Shown piece by piece: positions 1 through 13,196 of a DNA stretch of 64,000 bases. This stretch comes from Echinometra lucunter (lineage: Eukaryota; Echinodermata; Echinoidea; Camarodonta; Echinometridae). The DNA lies in NCBI GenBank assembly GCA_029962745.1, contig CM057157.1, positions 27,978,232 to 28,042,231 on the forward strand, written 5' to 3'. The notes under the pieces are model-generated. The model did not search any database. It saw only the letters and a program-made list of their open reading frames with translations, and was not told the origin of the DNA. Within the stretch, counting starts at the first letter, position 1, and every line of letters starts with the position of its first letter. Made by a program: the position numbers and the translations under genes.

Positions 1-239
1 AGATTATATGGAGAATAGTGAGGGTATGACAACATCAACTCATTTGTTGAACAAATATATAGACCGTTCAAGAAATGTTTTGCAAAAAAGCAACAATTTT
101 TTAAAAATGTGAACCTTTGAAAATTCTTCACTTCCTTACTTTTCATCCAATTTTCAGTGAATTTCACTGTTTTGGTAGAAAATTTTCATTCTTTTTTACT
201 AAAAACTTGCCCTTTTTGAAGGTGATTAAATTAAATACC

Positions 240-274
<35 letters not shown>

Positions 275-545
275 TAATAATAATAACAATAATGATGATG
301 TTGATGATTTTGATGAGGGAGTGCTGATTAACTTAGCTACAAAGAAAAATCTGTGCTGCTAAAGGTAAAATTAAGGAGTTTCAAGAGCAGGGGAGCATTT
401 CATGAAAGGACTTGTTGGATGTTTTATCCGACAAAGTCGGTTTTATCCGACAGTTGCCACAGTAACGGTGCTTCTCAGCCAATCAAAATCAAGGAAAGAT
501 GTCATATCTGACAACTTGTCAATCGACAAATGTTGATGAAATGCC

Positions 546-1045
546 NNNNNNNNNNNNNNNNNNNNNNNNNNNNNNNNNNNNNNNNNNNNNNNNNNNNNNN
601 NNNNNNNNNNNNNNNNNNNNNNNNNNNNNNNNNNNNNNNNNNNNNNNNNNNNNNNNNNNNNNNNNNNNNNNNNNNNNNNNNNNNNNNNNNNNNNNNNNNN
701 NNNNNNNNNNNNNNNNNNNNNNNNNNNNNNNNNNNNNNNNNNNNNNNNNNNNNNNNNNNNNNNNNNNNNNNNNNNNNNNNNNNNNNNNNNNNNNNNNNNN
801 NNNNNNNNNNNNNNNNNNNNNNNNNNNNNNNNNNNNNNNNNNNNNNNNNNNNNNNNNNNNNNNNNNNNNNNNNNNNNNNNNNNNNNNNNNNNNNNNNNNN
901 NNNNNNNNNNNNNNNNNNNNNNNNNNNNNNNNNNNNNNNNNNNNNNNNNNNNNNNNNNNNNNNNNNNNNNNNNNNNNNNNNNNNNNNNNNNNNNNNNNNN
1001 NNNNNNNNNNNNNNNNNNNNNNNNNNNNNNNNNNNNNNNNNNNNN
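546..1045. other. Assembly gap (500 N)
   Basis: Fixed-size run of N; content unknown. No sequence shared between the two sides was seen. Confidence 1.
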
Positions 1046-1399
1046 ATGCATTCATGGCAGAAATCATTTTGAAGCCTTATTTGATCAGCAGTTTTTCTTC
1101 AATTTGGCAACACCAGTATTTCGTTTTGAATTTACACTTTTCTTATCAAATTTATGTATCTGAAATGAATAAAAATTGACAGAAAACATGTCGAGAAGTA
1201 AAAAAAAAAAAAAAGGTTGCCAATTTGCATGGAAAATAGTGATCTTGAACTTTCCATCGTAACGCCAATTTGATATACTACTCATTATTTCGAATCAAAA
1301 TAATGGAAGATACTGCGGCAACCAAAAAGAGCATTGTGTGTAGAAATTTTGCTCTTCCTGCTTATAATATTACATTGGATATGTTTTTCAGGGCTCTAC

Positions 1400-1575
1400 A
1401 CTGTAAAAAAAAAAAATTGGTTAAAATCAATGGGTTGGTTTATATGAATCGACCAACTGCTGGTTAAAATAAAATCTCCATAATTATGTTTTACGTACAA
1501 TTTTTTTTTTTAACCAACAGTTGGTCGGTTCATATAGTGACCAACCCAATAATTTTTAACCAACCTTTTTTAGCA
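1400..1575. mobile_element. Short inverted-repeat element (TTGGTTAAAAT type)
   Basis: The left end carries TTGGTTAAAATCAATGGG, the right end ATAATTTTTAACCAACC. Internal CCAACTGCTGGTTAAAA and TTTTAACCAACAGTTGG also pair, so most of the element can fold into a hairpin. Terminal CACTG/CAGTG. Confidence 0.6.
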
Positions 1576-2333
1576 GTGCATATAGCTGCATCAAAAGTTA
1601 TTGGGCCAAAGCACATAATATGGACCATCTGGCACGAATACGTCAATGTATATGCTTATTATTCTGTTCCGGAGGAACAAGCATGAACGGTTGAGTCTGT
1701 TGTGTATGCTTGACTTTAAACAATGCCTTCAGATTCAGTACACCTAGAGAATGAAAAAAAAATTTCTATCAGTCAAAAAGGTCGAAAAAATAGGTATTTG
1801 ACCAGGTGCTGACTGCGTACTATAATAATCTTTCAAATCATTTCCTTTTTGTGTGCTTTTAACTCTTTCACCACTTTGTTTGAAAGAAACAACAATCGAA
1901 TGACACAGTCGACTTTGGTTACATGATTGTGTCATTTACGCTAAAACAATGTGTCAATCACAGATTTCAGTTTGTGGACAAATGACTAATGAAACAAACA
2001 ATTAATGACGCAGACGACTTTTCTTGTGACACATTGCTCAATTTGGAAATCAAGGAATTCAGTATGTGAGAGGACGAGGGAAATGATTATCACTTGCTGC
2101 CGTGTATAAATAATGTCACTAATTTTCAAAAATGTAACTGAATTAGGATACTCCTGAAAACGCGATAAAAACAAAATCACAAAACTATGCAAACCTTAAG
2201 AATCTGTTAGGAGGTAGTGCAAATATATAATCACGGTATTAATCTTACTGTATACATAGATTCTGAAGTGCAAGCAGTAATTTCTTGAGAATGTTATATA
2301 GTTTGCGGGGTAAAACAAATGACGGAACCTTAC

Positions 2334-2390
2334 CTGGGTTGAATGAGCCTCCGGATGGATTACCAGGCCCCACTATTGTTCCTCCGGGCG
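2334..2390 (-). CDS. Exon 15: repeat unit b (copy 3, diverged)
   Basis: 57 nt, phase 1-1; pyrimidine-rich acceptor ending AAAAG, donor CAG|GTAAGGT. It encodes APGGTIVGPGNPSGGSFNPG. No following exon or stop was recognised between here and the window start; gap 546-1045 may hide one. Confidence 0.65.
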
Positions 2391-5300
2391 CTTTTGGGAG
2401 GAAGAGTAAACACAACGATTTTGCAAATTTTACATTTCAAATTTCAAATTTCAAATGCGTATTTATTCATTTCCAATAGAAATAAAAGAAATACAATGGT
2501 GTTACACAGGTATAATTACCGAAAACATGAAATATATAATACATACATATTCTTTTTTTTTTTCTTGAAAAGTAAGTACACGTAGAATCATAAAAAGATT
2601 TCTTAAATTCTGTGGAAATGGGGGATCCACTAAAAAGCAGTGCTTGTAATTTGTGGATCCCTCAGAAAAAAATCAAATTGCTTCAAATGTGCCTAAGAAT
2701 ACAGAAAACACGAAACAATAACAGAACAAGATAATGCAAGATAGTGCTGGTGCACACATAAAAAGAAAAAAAAATATCTCTATCATCAATTCACACTTTC
2801 CATGCATGAGCATGATGAGAAAAAAACTACCTTTCTCGCCACTTTCAAAAAGATCCCTTAAAAAGTGCTTTTCTCCTAAGTATTCTTATGTGATCTACTT
2901 CTTCCGATCCTGTACATTTTTAGTACTTTTTTGAAATATAGATTAATCACTTTGTAAGAGCCCTTGTACTTTTTGTCTTTACCGCCCCTAAATATGCAAT
3001 CTTTTCAGTTTTATTTTATATTGTTTATAATCTGGGGAAATTTCCCTGCTCGGTTCGCTGCTGGGGTCATGCATCGTATTTTGGCAGTTTATAAATCTTT
3101 TATCGGTTATGTTTTTTTTTTTTCTTGATGTACGATTTTTCAATTTTGCTTCATTTCATTTTCCATATTCCTTTCTTCCTTCTCGCTGTTTTACATGCCT
3201 TTTTTATGAACCACCCTTTTTGTTGTCGACCGGCATTTTTAAACTAAAATATTGATCGCCGGGGGGGGGGGAGGGACTCTCCAAAATCCCCGTGGCCTAT
3301 CCACCCCCGTACCCTGGAAATAAATCAGACCTGATGAACCGCAGACACTTCGGCCTTCAAAGCATAACTGTTTCTTTTTTTCTTTGTTTTGTTTCCTACT
3401 TCTATTTTTATTTTGTTTTTATTTTTTATTTTTTGTTTATTGATTGTGATAAATGGTCCCAGTAAGGAGCCCATGCTACACCTTGGTCCTGTTTCATAGA
3501 ACTTATTAATAACAAGTTTCAATAACTGTTATAAGCTACTGAAATCCCTGCATCTGATTGGCTGAGAACAAATTTGTCATAGAAATGTGGCAGTTGTTAC
3601 TATACTCGGATAACCAATTTCATATACGGGGCCCTTATCTAAATAATTATTGTTGAACGTTTGATGTTAATAGTTATACAATATATCCTACAAACACGTT
3701 GTGAAAACAAACATGGGCCCCGTAACACAAAGCGACTGATGTACGAATGATTTTCACGATTGACTGCACATAGCGATAAATGCAATCAATCGTAAAAATC
3801 AATCCTACGATCAATTGCTAAGCTTTGTGTTACGGGGACCTGGTGCCCAAACAAAATCATTTTACGCTTATAATCCAAATGTCGCTCCCACATTATATCA
3901 CATTTCAGACGCACATAAAACGCAAATTTATTCAGACACACAAATAAACGAATTAACCCATAGCAGTACAGAGCTTTCTTGAGGTCTAAATTAATCATCT
4001 TCAATCCTCAAATTGGCAATACAAATCTTTTTTTTTTTCCATGTGTACGTAGCTTGAAAAAAATAATTATGGATATAACATAAACCAAATGAAATATGAT
4101 TGTAAAATTGAATCAGAAATTGCTCATTTGAACACAGAAATAGTGATTATATTTTATTCACTGCATTGCCAATTTAAAGAGTTTAATGATTAGTTACACT
4201 TAAACTGCTCTAATTCGAGAACGCCAAACCATACAGTGATGGGAATGGGCTCAAATTCGGCAGTGCATTTTTCTCTTTCTGCCCATGTATGATATGTACT
4301 GCCCAACATTCTGGACCAACAGATACTGCAAAAGCGTCTCCTAAAGGTGACACTGTACCTCTATGGGTTAAAGAACTTCAAAACTGTAACGACTTAAGGA
4401 TACATACCTGGTGCAGGTGCTGGTGTAGGTGCTGGTGCTCGCTCTGGTGGTGGAGGAGCTGTTTCTGTGTCACCTTGGAAAGCGTGCAGGAGAGATGATG
4501 GTAAATGTAATTATATAAGAAAGAAGACAGTATTTAAGAGCCACAAAAATATAAGTCCAAGGAACAAGCAGAATATTCTTCTTAATACACTGTTGGTCAT
4601 AAAGGTGGAATAAAATGCTTTTGAATAAAGATATACAGTTTTCGGGGGGGGGGGTATTTGAATATCCAGGCGCAGACAAAATGATATTTGAGCGATTACA
4701 TAATGTTTATTCTATTACACAGGTGACATCATAACATGAAAAGAATTGCATTACGTCATAATTTCTTTTGTTGTAGACAATATTGACAATAAAAGCCTAT
4801 GCATATAATATTCCGTCCCTTTCCCTGATTTAGCACAGCGTATAAAAAGATTGCATTTTTTTCGAGTTCCTTCTTCTGTTTGCAATAAAAATCGGTAGAG
4901 ACGTTCCTTGGACTGTGACTGGTCCAACGGCAAAAGCAACATGCGACAGAGTGGTAGCACTGCGGAAGGAGTGCCACAAGCAGACTGGCATCGCAGAAGT
5001 TCCAAGGTCATCAAGGAGTGCAGTCTCTAAGATCCTGAAACGTCAAGATGAGGCGGGAAATGTGCGGTCATGGAAATCTCCAGGACGTTCCAGATTGACA
5101 ACAAGAAGAGATGACCGCCAACTGTTGAATCTCAGCGGAATAAACCGGAAGTTGCCGACGAGTCATCTTTGTCTCTTGTGGAGGAGATATCATTGGATCC
5201 CGGTTTCCCGGTCAACCGTTAATCGCAGATTGCTCTAACATGGTTACCGAGCACGGCGGTCAACCAAATGTCCACGCCTGTCTGTTCGCCACAGAGAAGC

Positions 5301-8300
5301 TCTTCTTCTTTGGGCTAGGGAGCACAGAAGGCTTCATCCAGGACATTGGCAAAATGTGGTCTTCACGGAAAAGAGCTGGTTCATCCTTGACCGACAGGAT
5401 GGAAAACACCAAGTTCGTCGAATGGTCGAGGAAAACCTTCACGATGACTGTATCCACGAGACGACTCAAGGCGGAAGCGGCTCAGTGATGATATGGGCTG
5501 TCATCCATTATGGAGGCAAAATTCCACTGATGGTTCCGGACGGATAGGTCAACGCCGCCGCCTACAGGAATATCTTGGAGCTCTACTACCTTCCATAAGC
5601 AAGATGAGTATGGACACAATTTCCGACTGCAGGACGACAACGATAGACCGCACGAAACTGCTACAGTAAGGGAATTCCTGGAAGCAGAGGGCGTCGTGCA
5701 GTGCCATGGTCACCTTGTTCCTCGGATATGAACCCCATAGTTCGTGCATGGGCTGCCCTTGGTCGAGCCATCATCGACAGGGAGGTCATTCCTCAAAGTC
5801 TGCTGGAGTTGGAAGATACTCTGATGGAAAAATTGCGCGCTACACCTGTTGACGTGATCAACAACCTAGTGGACAGCATGGCACGATGTCTGCATGCGCT
5901 GGTTCGTTGCGAGGGGTGGACATACCTGATACTAGTGACTGAGTAAGAACAATGACTCCATTTTGATGCAAATTCGTCCATGCAATCACAAAAAATAAAT
6001 CATCTGGAAAACTAACAGAGGCTGAAATCAATTATCTTATAATCCTTAATTTACTGTGTATTGTCGTCATTGTTGTTCTATGCTCATGACATCCATCGCT
6101 CAGGACATAATCTTGTTAAAAATCACTGTCAAATGTGTGTAAGAGGCAGAATAATAAAGTAAAGTGGTTATCGTGCATCATACACGCCATTTTCAAATCA
6201 TATTGATAAAATTATGCTGTGAAAATTTGGTGAAAAAAATATTCCACCTTAACTGTTTACGACCAACAGTGTAAATGAATATATCACATAACACAGAATT
6301 TTCGTGCCGCCACTAACCTCATCTGTGGAAAATATCTAAAATGTTTCTAGAACAATGAAAAAAAACCAACAATCACAACACACACCCACACCCTCACCTT
6401 CATGATATGCGCGCACATGCACATAGCCTTCCACACACGCACCCTCACCCTATTTTGCTTGAATGATAAAATAGATCAAAGTGGGGCACCGTGGCCCTAC
6501 CCCCCCCCCCGCGCTGTCCCTGTTTTAGAATGATAATAATCACGCAGACACACACATTATGCACACCCTAACACGCCCACTACTATAGATTATATTTTGC
6601 TTAAATAATTGCATGAATATTCACTTTTTCAATTTAAGTCATTAGATATGAAAGTATTCAAGTGTGATTTTCAAAATGATTTGTTCACATGTAATTCGGA
6701 GCACTTTAAGCGTCCACTTATGCGACAGGGTTGAATATTTTCATGTCCTTTTACAGAAAGGGTCATTTTGAATGCGCTATTAATTACGAGCGTTAATGTA
6801 GCCGAATGATGCAATTAGCGATATCGAACCCAGGATCTGCCACATGAGAGGCAAGCGCCTTCACCACTAAACCACGATGCTCCCACAATTGATAATTTTT
6901 TTTTCATAAAAGTGTGAAAGCTGGCATGTTGATCATAGGATTTCTGATGCAGAATAAATTTAAATGAACCTCTTTTTGCACATTTGAGCAAAGTTGGCCA
7001 TTTTGTCATAATGCATAGGAAGTTGAGATGACCTGACTTTGACAATACGCTGATGTATATGGGATGACCCTTTATCTGAAAAAAGAAATGGCAACCTACA
7101 CACCAGTCCGCACCGTTAGACCCGGAAAGATTACACAATACATTATTAACTTTTAAATAGTTGTAATAAAATCATTTACGAATAGAAGGAAAAAACTTTG
7201 AGCAGAAAAGCTGTTGAGAATGATGACGTCATTCTCAAATTGCACATCAGGGGTTGTGCCAGTCGCTGACGCAGGCTAACATCTCAGCAAATCAAGCCAA
7301 GTGTGCAAAAGGCATTAAACCAGAGTTGCCTCTCTAGGTGCTATATCTTCTTAAGAATGTTGAATTGATTCTTACCTGTGTCAGGGGCAGGAGGAGGGGC
7401 ACCTAAGACGAAAGTACCTCCAGATGGGTTACCAGGTCCGACGATGACACCCTTTGGTACTGAAATCGACAGAATAAACGTCATCTACTCATCACAGATA
7501 TTTACAAAAAGTGACAAACTGTTTTAAACACAACAAAAAAAGTAACTCCCCCCTAATTCAAAATATCATATCTTTTTAACGAAAAAATTTTGAGCAAAAT
7601 ATCTTGGCACGAGTGTTCCTACAATTATTGACTAACTTCTGTGTGAAAATGAGATTGATCCGTCAAGTCACGCATGAGTGAGCAAACAGTAAAGGTAAAA
7701 ATGTCACTTTTCAAAAGTCACAAGAGTCATTTTGGGGGTCTGTGAAACAAACCTTTGGCGAATTTGAATTCTTCCATTGTTTGACCCAGTCATGCCTATC
7801 CCTGACACTTTTCATGTTCATCGCAGTTGGGTGAACATAATTTTTTTGAGGAAAATGATGCTCAGCTCTCCTAAATCTACAAAATCCATTCAGTTTGTGG
7901 AAACATTGGCATCAACCAACATGAGTCAGCACATTATGTGAAAATAACGGGTAGTCGTTTTCCGGCAATAAACGGTATATTTATAGCATTTCTTGCTTCA
8001 TCGTTAAAAAATTTTGTCACTCAACCATGGGACAACCTCGAAAAACACCAGCAGCACTTAAACACCAGAAAAATCTTGTTTCACAAATCCCCCAAAATGA
8101 CTCTTGTGACTTTTGAAAAGTGACATTTGTTTTTGTCATATTCTCTTTAAAGTATGTTTTTCTCACATAAATAACTGTTGCTACCTCAATCACCGCTTTT
8201 TCGAAAGTTTAAAGCCTCATAACGGTCAGCATTTTATGTTAATGAACTGTGTAATTATTTGTCTTCTTTTTTTTCTTCTTCTGCTTCTTCATCTTTTCTT

Positions 8301-8340
8301 ACTATCATTATTATCCTCATCATCATTAATATTATTGATA

Positions 8341-8402
<62 letters not shown>

Positions 8403-10495
8403 TTTATTTTTATTTTTATTATTATTGTTGTTGTTGTTGTTGTTGTTGTTGTTAATATTATTATTATCATTATTAATTATCATCATCATGATCATCATCA
8501 CCACCATCATTATCATTATAAAGAAAACTCACGTGGTGCAGGTGTTGTTGTCTGTGGACGTTCTCGCTGTGGTGGTGGAGGCTGTGTTTCTGAAATCGCC
8601 TGTGAAAGCGAGCGTGGAGGAAGAACGATATTATTAATTAAAATCTAAATGATTAAGCTCTGTGTTTACTAAACAGGCGCACATCATTAGATAAACCTGG
8701 GGGTGTTTCATAAAGACTAAGATTGACTCAAATCGCTCTTAACCATGGCGGGTCATTCACGCAACTGTTTGCTTTCACTATCGGTCTCTTAAGGGATGCG
8801 CAAATGATTGTCACAAATTTGAATGATATACATTGTTTTCTCCATCAATGAACTACAAGAAATTGTCAATTCTGCAGATTTTTGACCACTTACCACCGGC
8901 CGTAAATCCACTTTGAGGAGTGGGGGGGGGGATGATCGACTTTTTTGCTGATGTTTTTTCTGTCGAACTCACACTTAAGTATAGACACACGCCCTCACCC
9001 ACCTGCACAGACCCCCTTACACACATTAATTTTTAATTTTTATCTTGCGAGCGAGCGAGCCAAAATTACCCCTTTTTTGGTTTTCAATCGCATTTTCAAA
9101 TGAAAATGCTAAAATATGATGAGCTAGCGAGCCAAAATAAGCGCTTTTTCTGGTTTTAAATCGCATTTTCATATAGAAATTCTAAAATATGATGAGCGAG
9201 CGAAGCGAGCGAGCCAAAAATAAGCGCTTTTCTGGTTTTAAATCGCATTTTCAAATAGAAATTCTAAAATATGATGGTTGTTTATGACAGATCATTAAAA
9301 ATTGTATTAACCGATTAATTCAAATATCATTTCTTCCTTAAAAAGTGGGGGGATATTTGTTCACGCCACCCCCCCCCCCCCAAAAAAGTGGGGGGGATAT
9401 ATCCCCCATCCCCCCGGGATTTACGCCAATGGCACTTACTGTCGGTGAAATCGGGGTATTAATAACGCAGGTAAACGGCACAATAGAGTTTGCTTCCCTT
9501 GAAGCTTTCCTTCTCAAGATGGTTGAATTGATTCTTACCTGTATCAGGGGCAGGAGGAGGGGCACCTAAGACGAAAGTACCTCCAGATGGGTTACCAGGT
9601 CCGACGATGACACCCTTTGGTACTGAAATCGACAGAATAAACGTCATCTACTCATCACAGATATTTACAAAAAGTGACAAACTGTTTTAAACACAACAAA
9701 AAAAGTAACTCCCCCCTAATTCAAAATATCATATCTTTTTAACGAAAAAATTTTGAGCAAAATATCTTGGCACGAGTGTTCCTACAATTATTGACTAACT
9801 TCTGTGTGAAAATGAGATTGATCCGTCAAGTCACGCATGAGTGAGCAAACAGTAAAGGTAAAATGTCACTTTTCAAAGTCACAAGAGTCATTTTGGGGGT
9901 CTGTGAAACAAACCTTTGGCGAATTTGAATTCTTCCATTGTTTGACCCAGTCCTGCCTATCCCTGACACTTTTCATGTTCATCGCAGTTGGGTGAACATA
10001 ATTTTTTTGAGGAAAATGATGCTCAGCTCTCCTAAATCTACAAAATCCATTCAGTTTGTGGAAACATTGGCATCAACCAACATGAGTCAGCACATTATGT
10101 GAAAATAAGTCGTTTTCCGGCAATAAACGGTATATTTATAGCATTTCTTGCTTCATCGTTAAAAAAATTTGTCACTCAACCATGGGACAACCTCGAAAAA
10201 CACCAGCAGCACTTAAACACCAGAAAAATCTTGTTTCACAAATCCCCCAAAATGACTCTTGTGACTTTTGAAAAGTGACATTTGTTTTTGTCATATTCTC
10301 TTTAAAGTATGTTTTTCTCACATAAATAACTGTTGCTACCTCAATCACCGCTTTTTCGAAAGTTTAAAGCCTCATAACGGTCAACATTTTATGTTAATGA
10401 ACTGTGTAATTATTTGTCTTCTTTTTTTTCTTCTTCTGCTTCTTCATCTTTTCTTACTATCATTATTATCCTCATCATCATTAATATTATTGATA

Positions 10496-10561
<66 letters not shown>

Positions 10562-13124
10562 TTATTATTGTTGTTGTTGTTGTTGTTGTTAATATTATTA
10601 TTATCATTATTAATTATCATCATCATGATCATCATCACCACCATCATTATCATTATAAAGAAACTCACGTGGTGCAGGTGTTGTTGTCTGTGGACGTTCT
10701 CGCTGTGGTGGTGGAGGCTGTGTTTCTGAATCGCCTGTGAAAGCGAGCGTGGAGGAAGAACGATATTATTAATTAAAATCTAAATGATTAAGCTCTGTGT
10801 TTACTAAACAGGCGCACATCATTAGATAAACCTGGGGGTGTTTCATAAAGACTAAGATTGACTCAAATCGCTCTTAACCATGGCGGGTCATTCACGCAAC
10901 TGTTTGCTTTCACTATCGGTCTCTTAAGGGATGCGCAAATGATTGTCACAAATTTGAATGATATACATTGTTTTCTCCATCAATGAACTACAAGAAATTG
11001 TCAATTCTGCAGATTTTTGACCATGATTAGCAAATCCTTTGAGAGATCCATGGTGAAAGAAAACAGTGGCATGAATGGCCAGCCATAGTTAAGTGCGATT
11101 TTAGTAAATCTTAGTCTTTGTGAAACACCCCCTGTTTGAATATCGACATAACTGTTCGTTCCATCCCATGAATCTATTTATAATCAGTAGTCACGCAGGG
11201 ACTGAATTTTCAACATAATTTCTACATTCGTTCAGCGCAACATCCAGTCTCCAACACTGTAAAAAAAATATTGGGTAAAATTTTAACCAGAACGAGGGTA
11301 ATTACATGTCCAACCAACTTTGGGGCAATATTTTACCAAATGCGTGAAGCATATTGTTTAGTTAGAGTAAAAAAAAACCAAAAAACAGTAATTACTTTAG
11401 AATGGGCAAAATTTCAATCAAACTGGATAAAAAGAAATACCCAAAGAAATGCCCAAAGTTGGTTAGGCACATAATTACCAAATGCGGGAAGCATATTGTT
11501 CAGTTAGGGTAAAAATAGCAGTAATTACTTTAGAATGGGCAAAATTTCCATCAAATTGAATAAAATAAATGCCCAAAGAAATGTCCAAACTTGGTTGGAC
11601 ACATAATTACCTCATGGCACATTTTACCCAATATTTTTAGCGTGAACATGGAGAAGATCAATATCAACAGATTTAGTAAATGTGCTATAATTTTAAATGG
11701 CCTATATATTCATATCAAACTACAATCAACTGCAGGGCAAGAATCACATTCAGTTTGGTATTTCAATTTCAGTCGTTTGCAGGATAGATCTTCTCATCGG
11801 AATTTCAGAATAACTATTTAAAATAACAACTTTGCACTGCCTGACGTTCAAAATCGACAGCAAGAGAGGATTTTGTCTATTAAAAAGGTATGTCATGTTT
11901 CACCCAAATCCGATTTGTCCTTCATAGTGGCTGGTGGAGAGTTTGTATTTTACCTTTTTTGTGCACAGCCATAGCCGAAAGTTCGTTATTCCGAAGGTTC
12001 GTTTATTCTGAAGGCTCGTTATTCCGAAGGTTCGTTAGTCCGAAAATGAAACAAGGTTCGTTTTTCCGAAGGTTCGTTAGTTTATTAGTTATTTTCGGAC
12101 TAACGAACCTTATTTCACTTTCGGACTATCGACCCTTCGGAATAACGAACCTCATTTCATTTTCGGATTAACCTTCGGAAAAACGAACTATATTTCATTT
12201 CGGACTAACGAACATCTACATGATCTAGGTATACGCAATTTGCGTGTTTCGGAATAACGAACCTTATTTCACTTTCGGACTATCGACCCTTCGGAATAAC
12301 GAACCTCATTTCATTTTCGGATTAACCTTCGGAAAAACGAACTATATTTCATTTTCGGACTAACGAACATCTACATGATCTAGGTATACGCAATTTGCGT
12401 GTTTCGGAATAACGAACCTTGGGAATAATGAACCTTCGGAATAATGAACCTTCAGAATAACGAACCTTCGGAATAAAGAACATCACCCGTTGTGGTAACA
12501 TGTAGTTAATTAGTTTAGATTAGCAGTGAACCATTTGATAGGCCCACCGGAGCTGTCAGTGAGAGTCTGCAGCTCATGCGCATATAATGATTCCATAATG
12601 TCTGGTGAGGCTATTGTTCATGTTTGCACCCTATATCAGTACAAACAAAAAAAAATCTTACCTCGATCAGGAGGGCGTTCCGTTCCTCCAGGCGCTGTAA
12701 GATACAAAGTAGAGGTTATGCACAGTCTACACTGACATTTGACTGATTATAATAATGATGGCTTCTTATAAAGCATGCAAATACAAATTTATACAAATAC
12801 AGAGAAGGTGCAAGAAATTATACTACATTAACATAAAATACAAAATTATCAATATAATAATGATTCAAGAAACAAGGAAAAATTATGAACAAAGGAATTG
12901 TCCCTTATTTCATGCACTTGAAATCGCTTTCTGATTAACCAAAAATCGAAAAAAAAAAATCGAAAGATATGTTTTGTTGTTCGTTTGTTTGTGGGTTTTT
13001 TTCTTTTATTTTCAGAAAAGTGGAAATCCACATATTCATATACATACCGTCGAAGAGATCTGGATCGGGTGTTGGCTCTACGGATAACGACAAAGAGAAA
13101 ACAGCGTTAATCAGATGTAGTATC

Positions 13125-13196
<72 letters not shown>

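Larger units (their letters stand above)
1..2333. other. Noncoding: simple repeat, assembly gap, repeat fragments
   Basis: Holds an (AAT)n tract (239-296), 500 Ns (546-1045), a fragment of the TTAA-family repeat (1063-1350) and an inverted-repeat element (about 1400-1575) with ends CACTGTAAAAAAA and TTTTTTAGCAGTG. Poly-Asn and N-run reading frames here are not genes. Confidence 0.6.
7360..8888. repeat. Intragenic tandem duplication, left copy (two exons plus introns)
   Basis: Nearly identical to 9523-11023 over exons, introns and microsatellites. It starts at TTGAATTGATTCTTACC and ends inside a MITE at TTTTTGACCA. The MITE is complete in the right copy (10835 to about 11131) and cut off here. 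Length differences come mainly from the ATT/TTG microsatellites. Confidence 0.85.
9523..11023. repeat. Intragenic tandem duplication, right copy
   Basis: Partner of 7360-8888. Small differences (single-base indels, microsatellite length, one silent change) indicate a recent event. About 630 bp separates the copies: an hAT-like MITE plus roughly 90 bp of unique sequence. Confidence 0.85.

Noticed and set aside
443..1179. Several 180-226 residue frames on both strands
   Set aside because: They consist almost entirely of N-derived unknown residues over the gap at 546-1045.
8113..8648. Leu/Ile-rich frame of 174 residues and related Asn/Ile-rich frames (also at 10268-10740)
   Set aside because: Generated by ATT/TTG triplet repeats; the credible coding content there is the short minus-strand lectin exon.
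7360..11023. CRISPR-like or phage structure
   Set aside because: The repeats are a eukaryotic tandem duplication with introns; nothing in the window is prokaryotic.
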